This document shows, in pieces, positions 52,785 to 64,000 of a stretch of 64,000 nt of DNA (position 1 is its first letter; the number at the start of each line of letters is the position of its first letter). The notes beneath the pieces are model-generated. The model was not told the DNA's origin. It saw only the letters and a program-made list of their open reading frames with translations, and searched no databases. The position numbers and the translations under genes were made by a program. The stretch is from Phocaeicola coprocola DSM 17136 (lineage in GTDB: Bacteria; Bacteroidota; Bacteroidia; Bacteroidales; Bacteroidaceae). Location of the stretch: positions 121,392-185,391 of the forward strand of contig NZ_DS981509.1 in assembly GCF_000154845.1 (NCBI RefSeq), read 5' to 3'.

Positions 52785-54593
52785 TTAGTTTTTAAAAGGT
52801 TTATATTCCTTTCCTCCACCTTCATATCCCGAATTCTTAAAGAACTCTACGAAGGTCAAACGCATAGGATGCACCATAGCTCCCAGCACGTTCATAAACA
52901 TATTGATAGCATGTCCGATTACAAAAATCAAAACCATAACTATCGGACCGGCAATCACATTATCAGGACTCATACCTACAGCCAGACTATTAAACACACT
53001 AGCCAATATACCTCCTGATAATCCTAACGCAAACAAACGTACATATGAAAGGATATCTCCCAGTAATCCTGTAGCCATATTATAACTATCCCAAAGTCCT
53101 AATCCTATATTTACAAAGATATTTTTATCAGGACTATTGTATAAATAAGCCATCAACAAACCAGCTACAAGAAATACCAGATGAACGGCTCCACCCATTG
53201 GCATTACACCCGGAGCGGCGAATGCTATAGCTGAACTGACTAAAACAAGTATCCATCCGATTGTTGCTACTGCATATTTGAAGCCAAATTGAATGGTCTG
53301 GTTTACAGCTTTGAGAATCATACCAAAGATAATCTGTACTCCACCTAAAATCAGAGACAGGTTGAACATCTGCTGATTATCTAAAGATATAGCCTCTTTC
53401 AAGCTTTGGAAGAAAGGAACTTGAATGTCATACAAATTAAAGCCAAAACAAGTACCAGTCAACAAACCACACACCATCGTAGAAGCTCCCAATAACTGTA
53501 CCAACGTAAGAATAGACTTCATCGATGCAGCTATGTTTTTCGCTACCAGACGATATACCGTAACAGCAAGAAGCATAAACAATCCATATCCGGAGTCACC
53601 CAAACATAGTCCGAAAAATAACATAAAGAATGGAGCAAAGAACGGAGTCAAGTCCAATTCATTATATTTCGGCAACATATACAGGCGCATAATCGGCTCA
53701 AACAATCGGAAGAAACCTTTATTGTTCAACAATATAGGTACATCGTCTTCCGGAGACGGATCGGATATTTCATAATAAACCTCCTCTGTTTCCAGAAAAT
53801 GTTTAATCTCATCTATACGTTCTACCGGTGTCCAGCCTTGCAGCAACATCAATTTATTATCTGCCAACGAATTTGTATTCAGCACTACCTTAGAAAATTC
53901 TATTTGAGAATGAACTTTTGCTTGAGCAGCCTGTAAATCAGGGATTGCTGAAGCAGCCAGATCCTCCATCTGTTTCTGCAATGTTTCATTCTGCTTTATC
54001 AAACCTTCTCTCTTAACCTGAAGATCTGACAAAGAAATTTCAGGTAATTTTGCAGATTCCACTTCCAAATCAGCACAAACATGATTTGGAATAACTGTTA
54101 CAAAATACAACTTCGATCCAACGCGATTTATGACTGTTGCATTATACAAGTCTGCCCATTCATCCTTAAACTGTTTATCAGAACAAATATAAAAATCAAT
54201 CTGATATCCCGCATCATGCAGGCGCTCCAAGCTATGAGGATCAAAATCTCCCCATGGTTCCAATTGAGCAACTTCCTTCTCAACAGATTGGAGTTTATGA
54301 GCAACTTGTTGTATTTGCTGCTGTAAATCTTCCATTTCTGTCAGGACATCCATTCCTCTATCAGCATTTCCCGCATGATTGTCTACAGGCTGAACATTCA
54401 TACCTTGCAGCAATTTGATAGCTGCTGCATAGCGTGTAGATAAGCGAATACTTTCTTGTAAACCTGCATCCTCAGCACTTCCCTGTGCCTTGGTGGCTAC
54501 ATGAACTACCCCTAAATCACGTATACTCTTTAAAAAGGCATCATATTCTTTATGATAAACTAGAAACGTAAGTTTCTTCATCTTAGCAATCAT
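52785..54593 (-). CDS. V-type ATPase subunit I
   Basis: This is the 602-aa membrane stator subunit (a/I). The N-terminal cytoplasmic half has two coiled coils (about 60-110 and 190-230). The C-terminal membrane half from about 310 has at least six to seven helices, beginning LTPFFAPFFMLFFGLCLGDSGYGLFML. SYVRLFALGLSGG contains the essential Arg that interacts with the rotor Glu, and HAINMFMNVLGAMVHPMRL follows. Its start overlaps subunit D by four bases. Together with K it forms the ion channel. Confidence 0.93.
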   Translation of the reverse strand: MIAKMKKLTFLVYHKEYDAFLKSIRDLGVVHVATKAQGSAEDAGLQESIRLSTRYAAAIKLLQGMNVQPVDNHAGNADRGMDVLTEMEDLQQQIQQVAHKLQSVEKEVAQLEPWGDFDPHSLERLHDAGYQIDFYICSDKQFKDEWADLYNATVINRVGSKLYFVTVIPNHVCADLEVESAKLPEISLSDLQVKREGLIKQNETLQKQMEDLAASAIPDLQAAQAKVHSQIEFSKVVLNTNSLADNKLMLLQGWTPVERIDEIKHFLETEEVYYEISDPSPEDDVPILLNNKGFFRLFEPIMRLYMLPKYNELDLTPFFAPFFMLFFGLCLGDSGYGLFMLLAVTVYRLVAKNIAASMKSILTLVQLLGASTMVCGLLTGTCFGFNLYDIQVPFFQSLKEAISLDNQQMFNLSLILGGVQIIFGMILKAVNQTIQFGFKYAVATIGWILVLVSSAIAFAAPGVMPMGGAVHLVFLVAGLLMAYLYNSPDKNIFVNIGLGLWDSYNMATGLLGDILSYVRLFALGLSGGILASVFNSLAVGMSPDNVIAGPIVMVLIFVIGHAINMFMNVLGAMVHPMRLTFVEFFKNSGYEGGGKEYKPFKN

Positions 54594-55195
54594 ACTTCAG
54601 CCTCCTTTCTTTTTTCTTGAATCGATTTCAGGATTTTCTGTGAAGATTTAGACAAGTTTTCTTCATCTTCCATAAAGCGCTTAATCTTTCTCAAAGCATC
54701 CTGATAACCGGGTATCTGCACCTTCTCAAAAAGATTAACCTTTTGAGTGGTCTTTTTACGCGCATGTTCCAACAAGCTCAATTTAGCGAGCGTAAATTCT
54801 CTTTCAATAGCGGTACGAGCTAAATTCTTTAATAGATGTATTCCATCTGCATACCATTTAGGACTACAAAACAAGCTAAACGGACGAACATCGAAATCAA
54901 CATCTTCTAAGAGTGGTACACGTACACCAGCTATTTTACGTACGCCCAAATGAACATCCTTCACTTTAATCAATGAAGCATCAAATTCATTCCAGAGTGC
55001 GAACATGGCTTCATAAGCCTGAATTTGTTTTTCCAGACTTCCTTCCAGTCCCACAGCTTCAGTTTTACAGCGCTTCACTTCCAGTCGCAACGCACTCTCC
55101 TTATTTTTTATAATAGGCAAGGTGCGCACACGAATCTTGAGCTGTTTCTCAAGCTGTTGCAACGAAGTTTTATTATATTGAAACTTTATAGCCAT
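54590..55195 (-). CDS. V-type ATPase subunit D
   Basis: This 201-aa central-stalk subunit is largely two long antiparallel helices (KFQYNKTSLQQLEKQLKIRVR at the start and FLEDEENLSKSS-like FMEDEENLSKSSQKILKSIQ at the end), matching subunit D, which rotates within the A3B3 ring. It sits 19 bases after subunit B and overlaps subunit I by four bases. The separate subunit F that normally caps D is not recognisable in this operon. Confidence 0.88.
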   Translation of the reverse strand: MAIKFQYNKTSLQQLEKQLKIRVRTLPIIKNKESALRLEVKRCKTEAVGLEGSLEKQIQAYEAMFALWNEFDASLIKVKDVHLGVRKIAGVRVPLLEDVDFDVRPFSLFCSPKWYADGIHLLKNLARTAIEREFTLAKLSLLEHARKKTTQKVNLFEKVQIPGYQDALRKIKRFMEDEENLSKSSQKILKSIQEKRKEAEV

Positions 55196-55214
55196 TTCTC
55201 TGTGAATTAATAAA

Positions 55215-56534
55215 TTACTTTCTCCAGTACTGGTCTACAAACTCTTTCTTGATGTTTACTTCTTCAGGTTTAAAGTATTTACTGAATAATCCCCATGTTA
55301 CATCAAGCATTTCTGTGGTATTCAAGTTTACATCAATAGCCAATAACTGATTTGCGTAATCTTTCGCAAAAGCTAATGCACGTTCATCGTAATTAGTCAG
55401 ATCGAAACCATTTTCCATCTTCGTTTTGGCATTAGCAGCATCAGCATACAAACGGACAGCTGCATTCATCACCTGAGGATGGTCTTTACGAGTCTTCTTA
55501 CCACTAACAAGCTGTTTCAAACGTGACAAAGAACGGAACGGGTCTACAATAACTTTACCAATATCGCTATCACGACGTAAGAACAACTGTCCCTCAGTAA
55601 TATAACCCGTATTATCGGGCACTGCATGAGTAATATCACCACCCGACAAAGTAGTTACGGCAATAATCGTAATAGAACCACCACTTGGGAACTGTACCGC
55701 TTTTTCATAAATCTTAGCCAAATCTGAATACAGAGATCCAGGCATAGAATCTTTAGACGGAATCTGGTCCATACGGTTAGATACGATGGCAAGAGCATCT
55801 GCGTAAGAAGTCATATCAGTCAACAGAACCAGAACCTTCTGATTATGTTCCACTGCAAAATATTCAGCAGCAGTCAGTGCCATATCAGGAATAAGCAAAC
55901 GTTCTACCGGAGGGTTTTCTGTAGTATTTACAAAACTGATGATACGATCCAATGCACCTGCATTCGAGAACACATTCTTAAAATACAAGTAGTCATCATT
56001 TGTCATACCCATACCACCCAAGATAATCTTGTCTGTTTCCGCACGTAACGCAACATTCGCCATTACCTGGTTGAAAGGCTGGTCAGGATCAGCAAAAAAC
56101 GGGATTTTCTGTCCAGAAACCAATGTATTATTCAAGTCAATACCTGCAATACCTGTAGCAATAAGTTCAGACGGCTGCTTACGACGAACAGGGTTTACAG
56201 ACGGACCACCAATTTCCACTTCTACCCCTTCTATTTCAGGTCCTCCGTCAATAGGATCACCAAAGGCATTAAAGAAGCGACCAGCAAGTTGTTCGCTAAC
56301 CTTCAGTGTAGGAGATTTTCCCAAGAATACAACTTCAGCATTAGTAGGAATACCTTCCGTACCTTCAAATACCTGAAGTGTCACTTCATCTCCGGCAATC
56401 TTCACGACCTGTGCAAGTTTGCCGTTTACCATAGCCAATTCATCGTAACCTACTTCTGCTGCTTTCAACGAGCAAGTAGCTTTAGTTATCTGGCTAATCT
56501 TAGTATATATTTTTTGAAAAGCTTTTGTTGCCAT
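55215..56534 (-). CDS. V-type ATPase subunit B
   Basis: This 439-aa non-catalytic nucleotide-binding subunit starts with a beta-barrel (MATKAFQKIYTKISQITKAT). GRFFNAFGDPIDGGPEIEG, PFFADPDQPFNQVMANVALRAET (no Walker A lysine, as expected), VLLTDMTSYADAL and PSGGSITIIAVTTLSGGDITHAVPDNTGYITEGQ follow. It forms the hexamer with subunit A. It lies 29 bases downstream of A. Confidence 0.95.
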   Translation of the reverse strand: MATKAFQKIYTKISQITKATCSLKAAEVGYDELAMVNGKLAQVVKIAGDEVTLQVFEGTEGIPTNAEVVFLGKSPTLKVSEQLAGRFFNAFGDPIDGGPEIEGVEVEIGGPSVNPVRRKQPSELIATGIAGIDLNNTLVSGQKIPFFADPDQPFNQVMANVALRAETDKIILGGMGMTNDDYLYFKNVFSNAGALDRIISFVNTTENPPVERLLIPDMALTAAEYFAVEHNQKVLVLLTDMTSYADALAIVSNRMDQIPSKDSMPGSLYSDLAKIYEKAVQFPSGGSITIIAVTTLSGGDITHAVPDNTGYITEGQLFLRRDSDIGKVIVDPFRSLSRLKQLVSGKKTRKDHPQVMNAAVRLYADAANAKTKMENGFDLTNYDERALAFAKDYANQLLAIDVNLNTTEMLDVTWGLFSKYFKPEEVNIKKEFVDQYWRK

Positions 56535-56563
56535 TTTCTTCCGATTACTTTATAAGTATTTTA

Positions 56564-58321
56564 TTACTTCACGCTTCTTTCGGCAACCAGTGTAGCAAGC
56601 TGCTTACGGAAATCTTCATACTGTTCAGATTTATACTTAGAGTAGTTCATCTGCTTACAAATATTAATCATTTTCTTGAAGTAATCCATAACTTCCACAA
56701 AGGTTTCAAACTTGAAGTTTGTATGACAAATATCAATAACCATATTTACGATATCTTCCTGACGCTCCATCGGAGTAACTGAGTCGACTTCATCAAAAGC
56801 ATCTTGCTGTAAAATCACAAAGTCTATCAATTCCGATTTCCAGAATATCACATGATATTCAACTGGTACACCGTCATCACCCAAGATATTGATCTGTTCT
56901 GCAATTTCCTTACCACGTAACAATCTCGTCTTCAATTCATTGACTTTTCCTGTCCACTGGTTATTGATACGTTCTGTTATGTAGTCTTCAAATTCCGGAT
57001 ATTCCAGATATTTAGAATAAGAATCAATCGGATTCACAGCCGGATAACGTTTACGGTCTGCACGTTCCTGTTCTAGAGCATAAAAGCATCGAGCTACTTT
57101 CTTTGTATTTTCTGTAACCGGTTCTTTTAAGTTACCTCCAGCCGGAGATACTGTTCCGATAAAGGTAATAGAACCTGTTGCTCCATTATACAAATGTACG
57201 AAACCAGCGCGTCCATAGAAGTTAGAAATAATAGCTGAAATATCCATCGGGAATGCATCAGGACCAGGAAGTTCCTCCATACGGTTAGACATTTCACGCA
57301 AAGCTTGTGCCCAACGAGAAGTAGAGTCTGCCATCAGCAATACCTTCAGTCCCATAGCACGATAAAATTCAGCCATTGTCATTGCTGTATATACAGATGC
57401 TTCACGTGCTGCAACCGGCATGTTTGAAGTATTGGCTACAATAATGGTACGCTCCATCAATTTACGTCCTGTATGAGGGTCCACCAGTTCCGGGAACTCT
57501 GTAAAGATTTCAACGACCTCATTTGCACGCTCACCACAGGCTGCAATAATAACGATATCTGCTTCTGCCTGTTTAGAAATAGCATGCTGAAGTACGGTCT
57601 TACCCGTTCCGAACGGACCAGGAATAAATCCTGTACCACCTTCTACAATCGGATTCATTGTATCAATAACTCGTACTCCTGTTTCCAATAATTTATAAGG
57701 ACGAGGTTTCTCTACATAATTCGTCATAGCCTTTTTCACCGGCCACTTCTGAATCATATTAACTTTAATATCCTCTCCTCCTTTATCTGACAAAACAACT
57801 ACAGTATCCTCTATAGTATAATCTCCTTCAGGTACAACTGATTTAACTTTATATGTACCTGTCAGCTGGAAAGGTACCATAATCTTCAGCGGCTGATGAT
57901 TTTCTTCAACCTCTCCCAACCATGCAGAAGGACCAACTTCATCTCCAACCTTTACAATTGGTTTAAAGTGCCATTTTCTTTCCTTGTCAAGCGGGTAAGT
58001 ATACTGACCACGCTTCAAGAACACCCCTTCCATCTTGTCCAGGTCATTCTGCAAACCATCATAGTTTTTCGACAGCATACCTGGGCCTAAGGTTACTTCC
58101 AACATATGACCTGTAAATTCTGCTTCAGCACCAACTTTCAGTCCACGTGTACTTTCAAACACCTGCACATATACATTCTTGCCTACTACTTTGATAACTT
58201 CGGCCATCAAACGATCCCCTCCCGTAGTGATGTAGCAGATTTCATTTTGTGCTACAGGACCGTCAACAGTCAGCGTAACCATATTGGCGATAACGCCCAA
58301 AACAGTTCCTTTTGTTGCCAT
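56564..58321 (-). CDS. V-type ATPase subunit A (catalytic)
   Basis: This 585-aa catalytic subunit has an N-terminal barrel (MATKGTVLGVIANMVTLTVDG), the non-homologous bulge region specific to V/A-type A subunits (about 90-180; VVPEGDYTIEDTV), Walker A GPFGTGKTVLQH near 228, ACGERANEVVEIFTEFPEL, and Walker B with LLMADSTSRWAQALREMSNR. Its length fits the family. It follows the DUF2764 gene by 14 bases. It hydrolyses or makes ATP coupled to ion flow through I/K. Confidence 0.96.
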   Translation of the reverse strand: MATKGTVLGVIANMVTLTVDGPVAQNEICYITTGGDRLMAEVIKVVGKNVYVQVFESTRGLKVGAEAEFTGHMLEVTLGPGMLSKNYDGLQNDLDKMEGVFLKRGQYTYPLDKERKWHFKPIVKVGDEVGPSAWLGEVEENHQPLKIMVPFQLTGTYKVKSVVPEGDYTIEDTVVVLSDKGGEDIKVNMIQKWPVKKAMTNYVEKPRPYKLLETGVRVIDTMNPIVEGGTGFIPGPFGTGKTVLQHAISKQAEADIVIIAACGERANEVVEIFTEFPELVDPHTGRKLMERTIIVANTSNMPVAAREASVYTAMTMAEFYRAMGLKVLLMADSTSRWAQALREMSNRMEELPGPDAFPMDISAIISNFYGRAGFVHLYNGATGSITFIGTVSPAGGNLKEPVTENTKKVARCFYALEQERADRKRYPAVNPIDSYSKYLEYPEFEDYITERINNQWTGKVNELKTRLLRGKEIAEQINILGDDGVPVEYHVIFWKSELIDFVILQQDAFDEVDSVTPMERQEDIVNMVIDICHTNFKFETFVEVMDYFKKMINICKQMNYSKYKSEQYEDFRKQLATLVAERSVK

Positions 58322-58335
58322 TCTTATCTTTTTTA

Positions 58336-59175
58336 TTATTTTCTAAATTCTTCTGGTATTTGAACTTCATTTTTCAGGTCTTGAATCATCTTTCGGAAAA
58401 GTTCATTACCTTTTTCCTTATCCAATGAAATCCAACGTTCAATCATTTCCAGCTGCATTAAAAATACAAAAATACGCTCGATAGTAAAATAGTGGGAGAA
58501 GGATTCATCTTCCAACCATTTCCATTTCAGCATATCTACCTTCTTCTCACGTTCCACCAGTTCTTCAATATCAGCAATACGTTGTAATGCTTCAAAATAT
58601 TCAAGTGTTTCGTTCAATCCAAAATCACGTGCATTTGAGGTACGCAACTGCTCACAGATACTCGTTGCTCCAACAATCACACTAGAAACTTCCATTTTAT
58701 ACTTACGCGCCGCCAAAGCCGCAAGAATATTATTTAAATTCAGATTAAATTCAAACCAAGAAGCAATAAAAGCATTATTGGATGACATTCCATAAGAATA
58801 ATACAATGCTGCCAACAGATCATCGGCACGATATAATTCATCTTGTGAAAGTTGCAAATATTGAGAAACAAAGTTAACCAGGTAAGAAGGATATTTTTTA
58901 TCCGGAGTATCTCCTTCACGTACAGCTTCAATCAACTGAAGTAACTCTTCTGCTGAAAAATTACCCTTATCTTCTATTACTGCATCTTTATTTTTCAGTA
59001 ACTTCAAGATAACCGTATTATCAAACTTCAGATAAAATAAATCTATTAATTTTCGATCTTGAGCAGATAAATCCGGATACAATTCAGCCTTAAAATCAGA
59101 CACAGAATAGCTTAATTTGCCGTCATCCAAAGATATATCCGGCAAACCGGCCACCAGACAATAATACGTACTCAT
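58336..59175 (-). CDS. DUF2764 protein in the subunit C position of the V-ATPase operon
   Basis: The protein is 279 aa, all-alpha and soluble. MSTYYCLVAGLPDISLDDGK begins it; LKFDNTVILKLLKN, YPSYLVNFVSQYL, ALYYSYGMSSNNAFIASWFEFNLNLNNILAALAARK and MLKWKWLEDESFSHYFTIERIFVFLMQLEMIERW follow. The YYCLVAGLP start and helical layout recall the V-ATPase subunit C/d (NtpC) fold, but similarity is too weak to assign by eye. The operon otherwise lacks subunit C, and the gene lies between E and A where C is commonly found, so it may be the connector between D and the K ring. That is inference. Confidence 0.82.
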   Translation of the reverse strand: MSTYYCLVAGLPDISLDDGKLSYSVSDFKAELYPDLSAQDRKLIDLFYLKFDNTVILKLLKNKDAVIEDKGNFSAEELLQLIEAVREGDTPDKKYPSYLVNFVSQYLQLSQDELYRADDLLAALYYSYGMSSNNAFIASWFEFNLNLNNILAALAARKYKMEVSSVIVGATSICEQLRTSNARDFGLNETLEYFEALQRIADIEELVEREKKVDMLKWKWLEDESFSHYFTIERIFVFLMQLEMIERWISLDKEKGNELFRKMIQDLKNEVQIPEEFRK

Positions 59176-59184
59176 AGTTTCTGG

Positions 59185-59775
59185 TTAAAACAACATTTTG
59201 ACTAGCTGAGGACGAAGGAATTCCTTGAAATAGTTTTCAAATTCCTCTTCACCAAAATTCACTTTATACGAACCATCAGCAGGTGAAACAGAGAAAAGAG
59301 CCTTAGCTCCGTTTACTTCCTCTATCTTTACACCTTTATCTAAAAGATTTTTCGTATTTGAGGCAAAATATTTTTTCAGAGACTCTGCATCCTTCACAGA
59401 AATAACAATCGATTCGTTTGCCGACCATTGAGTAGCCAATGTTACAATAAACTTGTTGAAAAAATCCTTGTCAGCGATAAATCCTTTTACAGCATCCGAA
59501 ACTGTTTCATTTGTCAGTAGGTTAGTAATTTCGGTTTTCAGAGCATTCAGGGCCTGTCCAGCAAACAACTTCAACTCAGATTTCGTATTTTCAGTTAATT
59601 CATCTGCCGATTTACGGGCATTGGCTATAATTCCTTCCGCCTCTTTCTGGGCATCTGCAATCAACTTTTGAGCCTTTTTCTGAGCTTCATCGATAAGTCG
59701 TTGTGCTTCTTCATTACCCTTTTCCACCCCTTCACGATAAATCTTATCAGTGAGCTCCTGAATCTTGTTTTCCAT
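59185..59775 (-). CDS. V-type ATPase subunit E
   Basis: The protein is 196 aa. A long N-terminal helix rich in Ala, Lys and Glu (EEAQRLIDEAQKKAQKLIADAQ, about 15-70) acts as the peripheral stalk, and a C-terminal globular domain ends FEEEFENYFKEFLRPQLVKMLF, typical of subunit E. It is the first gene of the seven-gene operon, 9 bases before DUF2764. A separate subunit G/H partner was not recognised. Confidence 0.87.
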   Translation of the reverse strand: MENKIQELTDKIYREGVEKGNEEAQRLIDEAQKKAQKLIADAQKEAEGIIANARKSADELTENTKSELKLFAGQALNALKTEITNLLTNETVSDAVKGFIADKDFFNKFIVTLATQWSANESIVISVKDAESLKKYFASNTKNLLDKGVKIEEVNGAKALFSVSPADGSYKVNFGEEEFENYFKEFLRPQLVKMLF

Positions 59776-59808
59776 AATGATTATTAAACTTTAACTTAGT
59801 TATAAGAC

Positions 59809-59840
59809 TTACAATTTTATCAATTGTAATTATTACAATT
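59809..59840. promoter_or_regulatory. Triple TTACAATT dyad in the V-ATPase leader
   Basis: Three perfect 8-bp half-sites alternate in orientation: TTACAATT (59809-59816), AATTGTAA (59822-59829) and TTACAATT (59833-59840), spaced 5 and 3 bases. They form two overlapping perfect palindromes just downstream of the -7 element, around the expected transcription start. They could be an operator or an RNA switch between two alternative hairpins. Confidence 0.55.
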
Positions 59841-59847
59841 TCTGAGT

Positions 59848-59855
59848 CAAATATA
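59848..59855 (-). promoter_or_regulatory. Candidate -7 element of the V-ATPase operon
   Basis: TATATTTG on the minus strand matches TAnnTTTG, 73 bases before the subunit E start. No TTTG is present at the expected -33 position. Confidence 0.5.
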
Positions 59856-59959
59856 CTAAATAAGCCTTAATCACCTACTATTTCGAAAGAAATATTTCCA
59901 CCAATAAGCAAAGATTTTAAATAAAGAATAATAAGAATGTAATATATCGAATAAGCAAC

Positions 59960-60139
59960 ATGTTCTTCAACATAAAATTAGAAAAAGGATTGTCAAAGCT
60001 TATCGGCATCGACTCGTCGAAGGGCACTCTCCAGAAGGGCAAGGATGCGGACATCCTCATCATAGACAAGGACATCAGCATCAGGTGCGTCTTCTCCTGC
60101 GGCAGGATCGTGGAAGGTATGAACACCCTGGTACATTGA
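59960..60139 (+). pseudogene. Remnant of the 3' end of a nagA-like amidohydrolase gene
   Basis: A 59-codon frame from ATG 59960 to TGA 60137 encodes KLIGIDSSKGTLQKGKDAD followed by ILIIDKDISIRC and CGRIVEG. This is the C-terminal beta-strand segment seen in N-acetylglucosamine-6-phosphate deacetylase and related amidohydrolases (G-x-L-x-x-G-K-x-A-D then D-x-x-I/V and a G-x-x-V-x-G end). The remaining 320 or so residues, including the metal site, are absent. From about 59995 the sequence is GC-rich with G/C third positions, unlike both neighbours, and it keeps a strong terminator. It is therefore a truncated gene end, not a functional enzyme. Confidence 0.6.
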
Positions 60140-60147
60140 AACGTTTC

Positions 60148-60181
60148 CGCCGCCGTACTCCCGGAGCCGGCGGCGTTTTTT
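60148..60181 (+). terminator. GC-rich terminator of the nagA-like remnant
   Basis: cgccgccg and cggcggcg form an 8-bp G+C-only stem followed by TTTTTT, nine bases after the remnant's stop codon. Confidence 0.85.
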
Positions 60182-60193
60182 CTGCCCTCATGC

Positions 60194-60236
60194 AAAAAAA
60201 GAAAGCCCCGCGGCACTTGTGATGCTGCAGGGCTTC
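60194..60236 (-). terminator. rRNA operon terminator
   Basis: On the minus strand AAGCCCTGCAGCA pairs with TGCCGCGGGGCTT with one bulge, followed by TCTTTTTTT. It lies a few bases after the 5S gene. Confidence 0.8.
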
Positions 60237-60241
60237 TCCTA

Positions 60242-60352
<111 letters not shown>

Positions 60353-60435
60353 ATCCTTTATGTATTCATGACTAACAAGCAGGTAATTCAAGCACTTCTC
60401 AAGAAGCTGAAAGTATATATCACCCATCCTTCCTG

Positions 60436-63320
<2,885 letters not shown>

Positions 63321-63420
63321 ACGTGCACACTATATATTATAGTGCGGGATGATATATACTTTTAGCTTTCGTACTAAAATTACTTTTTGCTTGTTACATC
63401 ATGTCATAGACCTATCTTTA

Positions 63421-63497
63421 TGGTGGAGAATAACGGATTCGAACCGTTGACCCCCTGCGTGCAAAGCAGGTGCTCTAGCCAGCTGAGCTAATCCCCC
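63421..63497 (-). tRNA. tRNA-Ala (anticodon UGC)
   Basis: The minus strand reads GGGGGATTAGCTCAGCTGG with anticodon stem CCTGC-TTTGCAC-GCAGG (anticodon TGC) and T-arm GGTTCGAATCC. The acceptor ends ATTCTCCA followed by an encoded CCA (complement of 63421-63423). It lies in the 16S-23S spacer. Confidence 0.96.
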
Positions 63498-63512
63498 GTT
63501 TTTTTGCGGCTG

Positions 63513-63544
63513 CAAAGGTAAGCGTTTTCCTTCGTTCCCGCAAA
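63513..63544 (-). promoter_or_regulatory. Complete Bacteroides-type promoter between tRNA-Ile and tRNA-Ala
   Basis: On the minus strand TTTG (63544-63541), a 20-base spacer and TACCTTTG (63520-63513) match the Bacteroides -33/-7 consensus exactly. Transcription would start about 8 bases before tRNA-Ala. This would make an internal rRNA operon promoter for tRNA-Ala, 23S and 5S. Confidence 0.55.
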
Positions 63545-63579
63545 TTTTTAAGGAAGTTTTTTTCTTCCTTCCTTTCGGG

Positions 63580-63653
63580 TAGTCCCAGGCAGAGTTGAAC
63601 TGCCGACCTCTACATTATCAGTGTAGCGCTCTAACCAACTGAGCTATAGGACT
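63580..63653 (-). tRNA. tRNA-Ile (anticodon GAU)
   Basis: The minus strand reads AGTCCTATAGCTCAGTTGG with anticodon stem CTACA-CTGATAA-TGTAG (anticodon GAT) and T-arm AGTTCAACTCTGCC, ending TGGGACTA. The next three bases are CCC, so CCA is not encoded, unlike the neighbouring tRNA-Ala. Confidence 0.95.
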
Positions 63654-63777
63654 AGCTTTTGTGATTCAGTTCAACCTAGTCTGTTACCGACTCGGCTTCA
63701 TCTTTCTCTCTTCTATATCGTTAAACAAACTCCCATGCAGCACAAGGGACAAAACCCTTATTCAGGTCACGCTCCAG

Positions 63778-64000
<223 letters not shown>

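Noticed and set aside
59917..60216. 99-codon minus-strand frame
   Set aside because: It is antisense to the nagA-like remnant and its terminator; its low-complexity sequence has no family pattern.

Overview
The window looks like chromosomal DNA from a gut-type Bacteroidales bacterium (Bacteroides/Phocaeicola-like). The reasons are the hybrid two-component regulator beside pectin-degrading enzymes, NigD-like and GldB-like lipoproteins, DUF1573, DUF5683 and DUF2764 proteins, a bacterial-type V-ATPase, and many promoters with the Bacteroides -7 element TAnnTTTG. The species cannot be named from the sequence alone.

Layout. 0-12 kb is core: the 3' end of cdsA, then surE-lpxB on the minus strand, then parA-parB-DUF5683-mltD-rel on the plus strand. 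A complete 1,535-bp insertion sequence with an 18-bp terminal inverted repeat and a 9-bp target duplication sits between mltD and rel. Next come an M23 peptidase-merR pair (minus), alaS (plus), a small HTH regulator-membrane protein operon (minus) with a well-formed promoter and two operator-like repeats, and DUF1573-meaB (minus). 18.9-24.6 kb is one very large alpha-2-macroglobulin-like gene without the thioester motif.

25.1-34.4 kb is a pectin-degradation block: two secreted PL1-type pectate lyases (minus), a GH28 polygalacturonase lipoprotein (plus) and a 1,443-aa hybrid histidine kinase/AraC regulator (minus). No SusC/SusD pair lies in the window. 34.8-41.6 kb holds a DPP4-like peptidase, lipA, a membrane protein with a degenerate Nudix-like tail, and a fabI-gldB-rsmI-like operon (minus). 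A second insertion sequence lies upstream of fabI, followed by a short gene-free stretch with three hairpins. 43.5-47.7 kb is more AT-rich and encodes a small outer-membrane barrel, a PepSY-like periplasmic protein, an OmpR-type two-component system and a NigD-like lipoprotein.

47.8-52.1 kb is glycogen metabolism: a GT3-type (eukaryote-like) glycogen synthase followed by alpha-glucan phosphorylase. 52.3-59.8 kb is a seven-gene V-type ATPase operon in the order E, DUF2764, A, B, D, I, K; its proteolipid carries the ligand residues of Na+-translocating V-ATPases. A GC-rich remnant of the 3' end of a nagA-like gene lies between this operon and an rRNA operon. The rRNA operon reads minus: 16S (partial)-tRNA-Ile-tRNA-Ala-23S-5S.

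The most interesting items are a textbook Bacteroides promoter between tRNA-Ile and tRNA-Ala inside the rRNA operon, a triple TTACAATT dyad in the V-ATPase leader, the operator-like repeats ahead of the HTH/membrane pair, the non-canonical V-ATPase subunit set, the nagA fragment, and a possible structured RNA next to the second IS.
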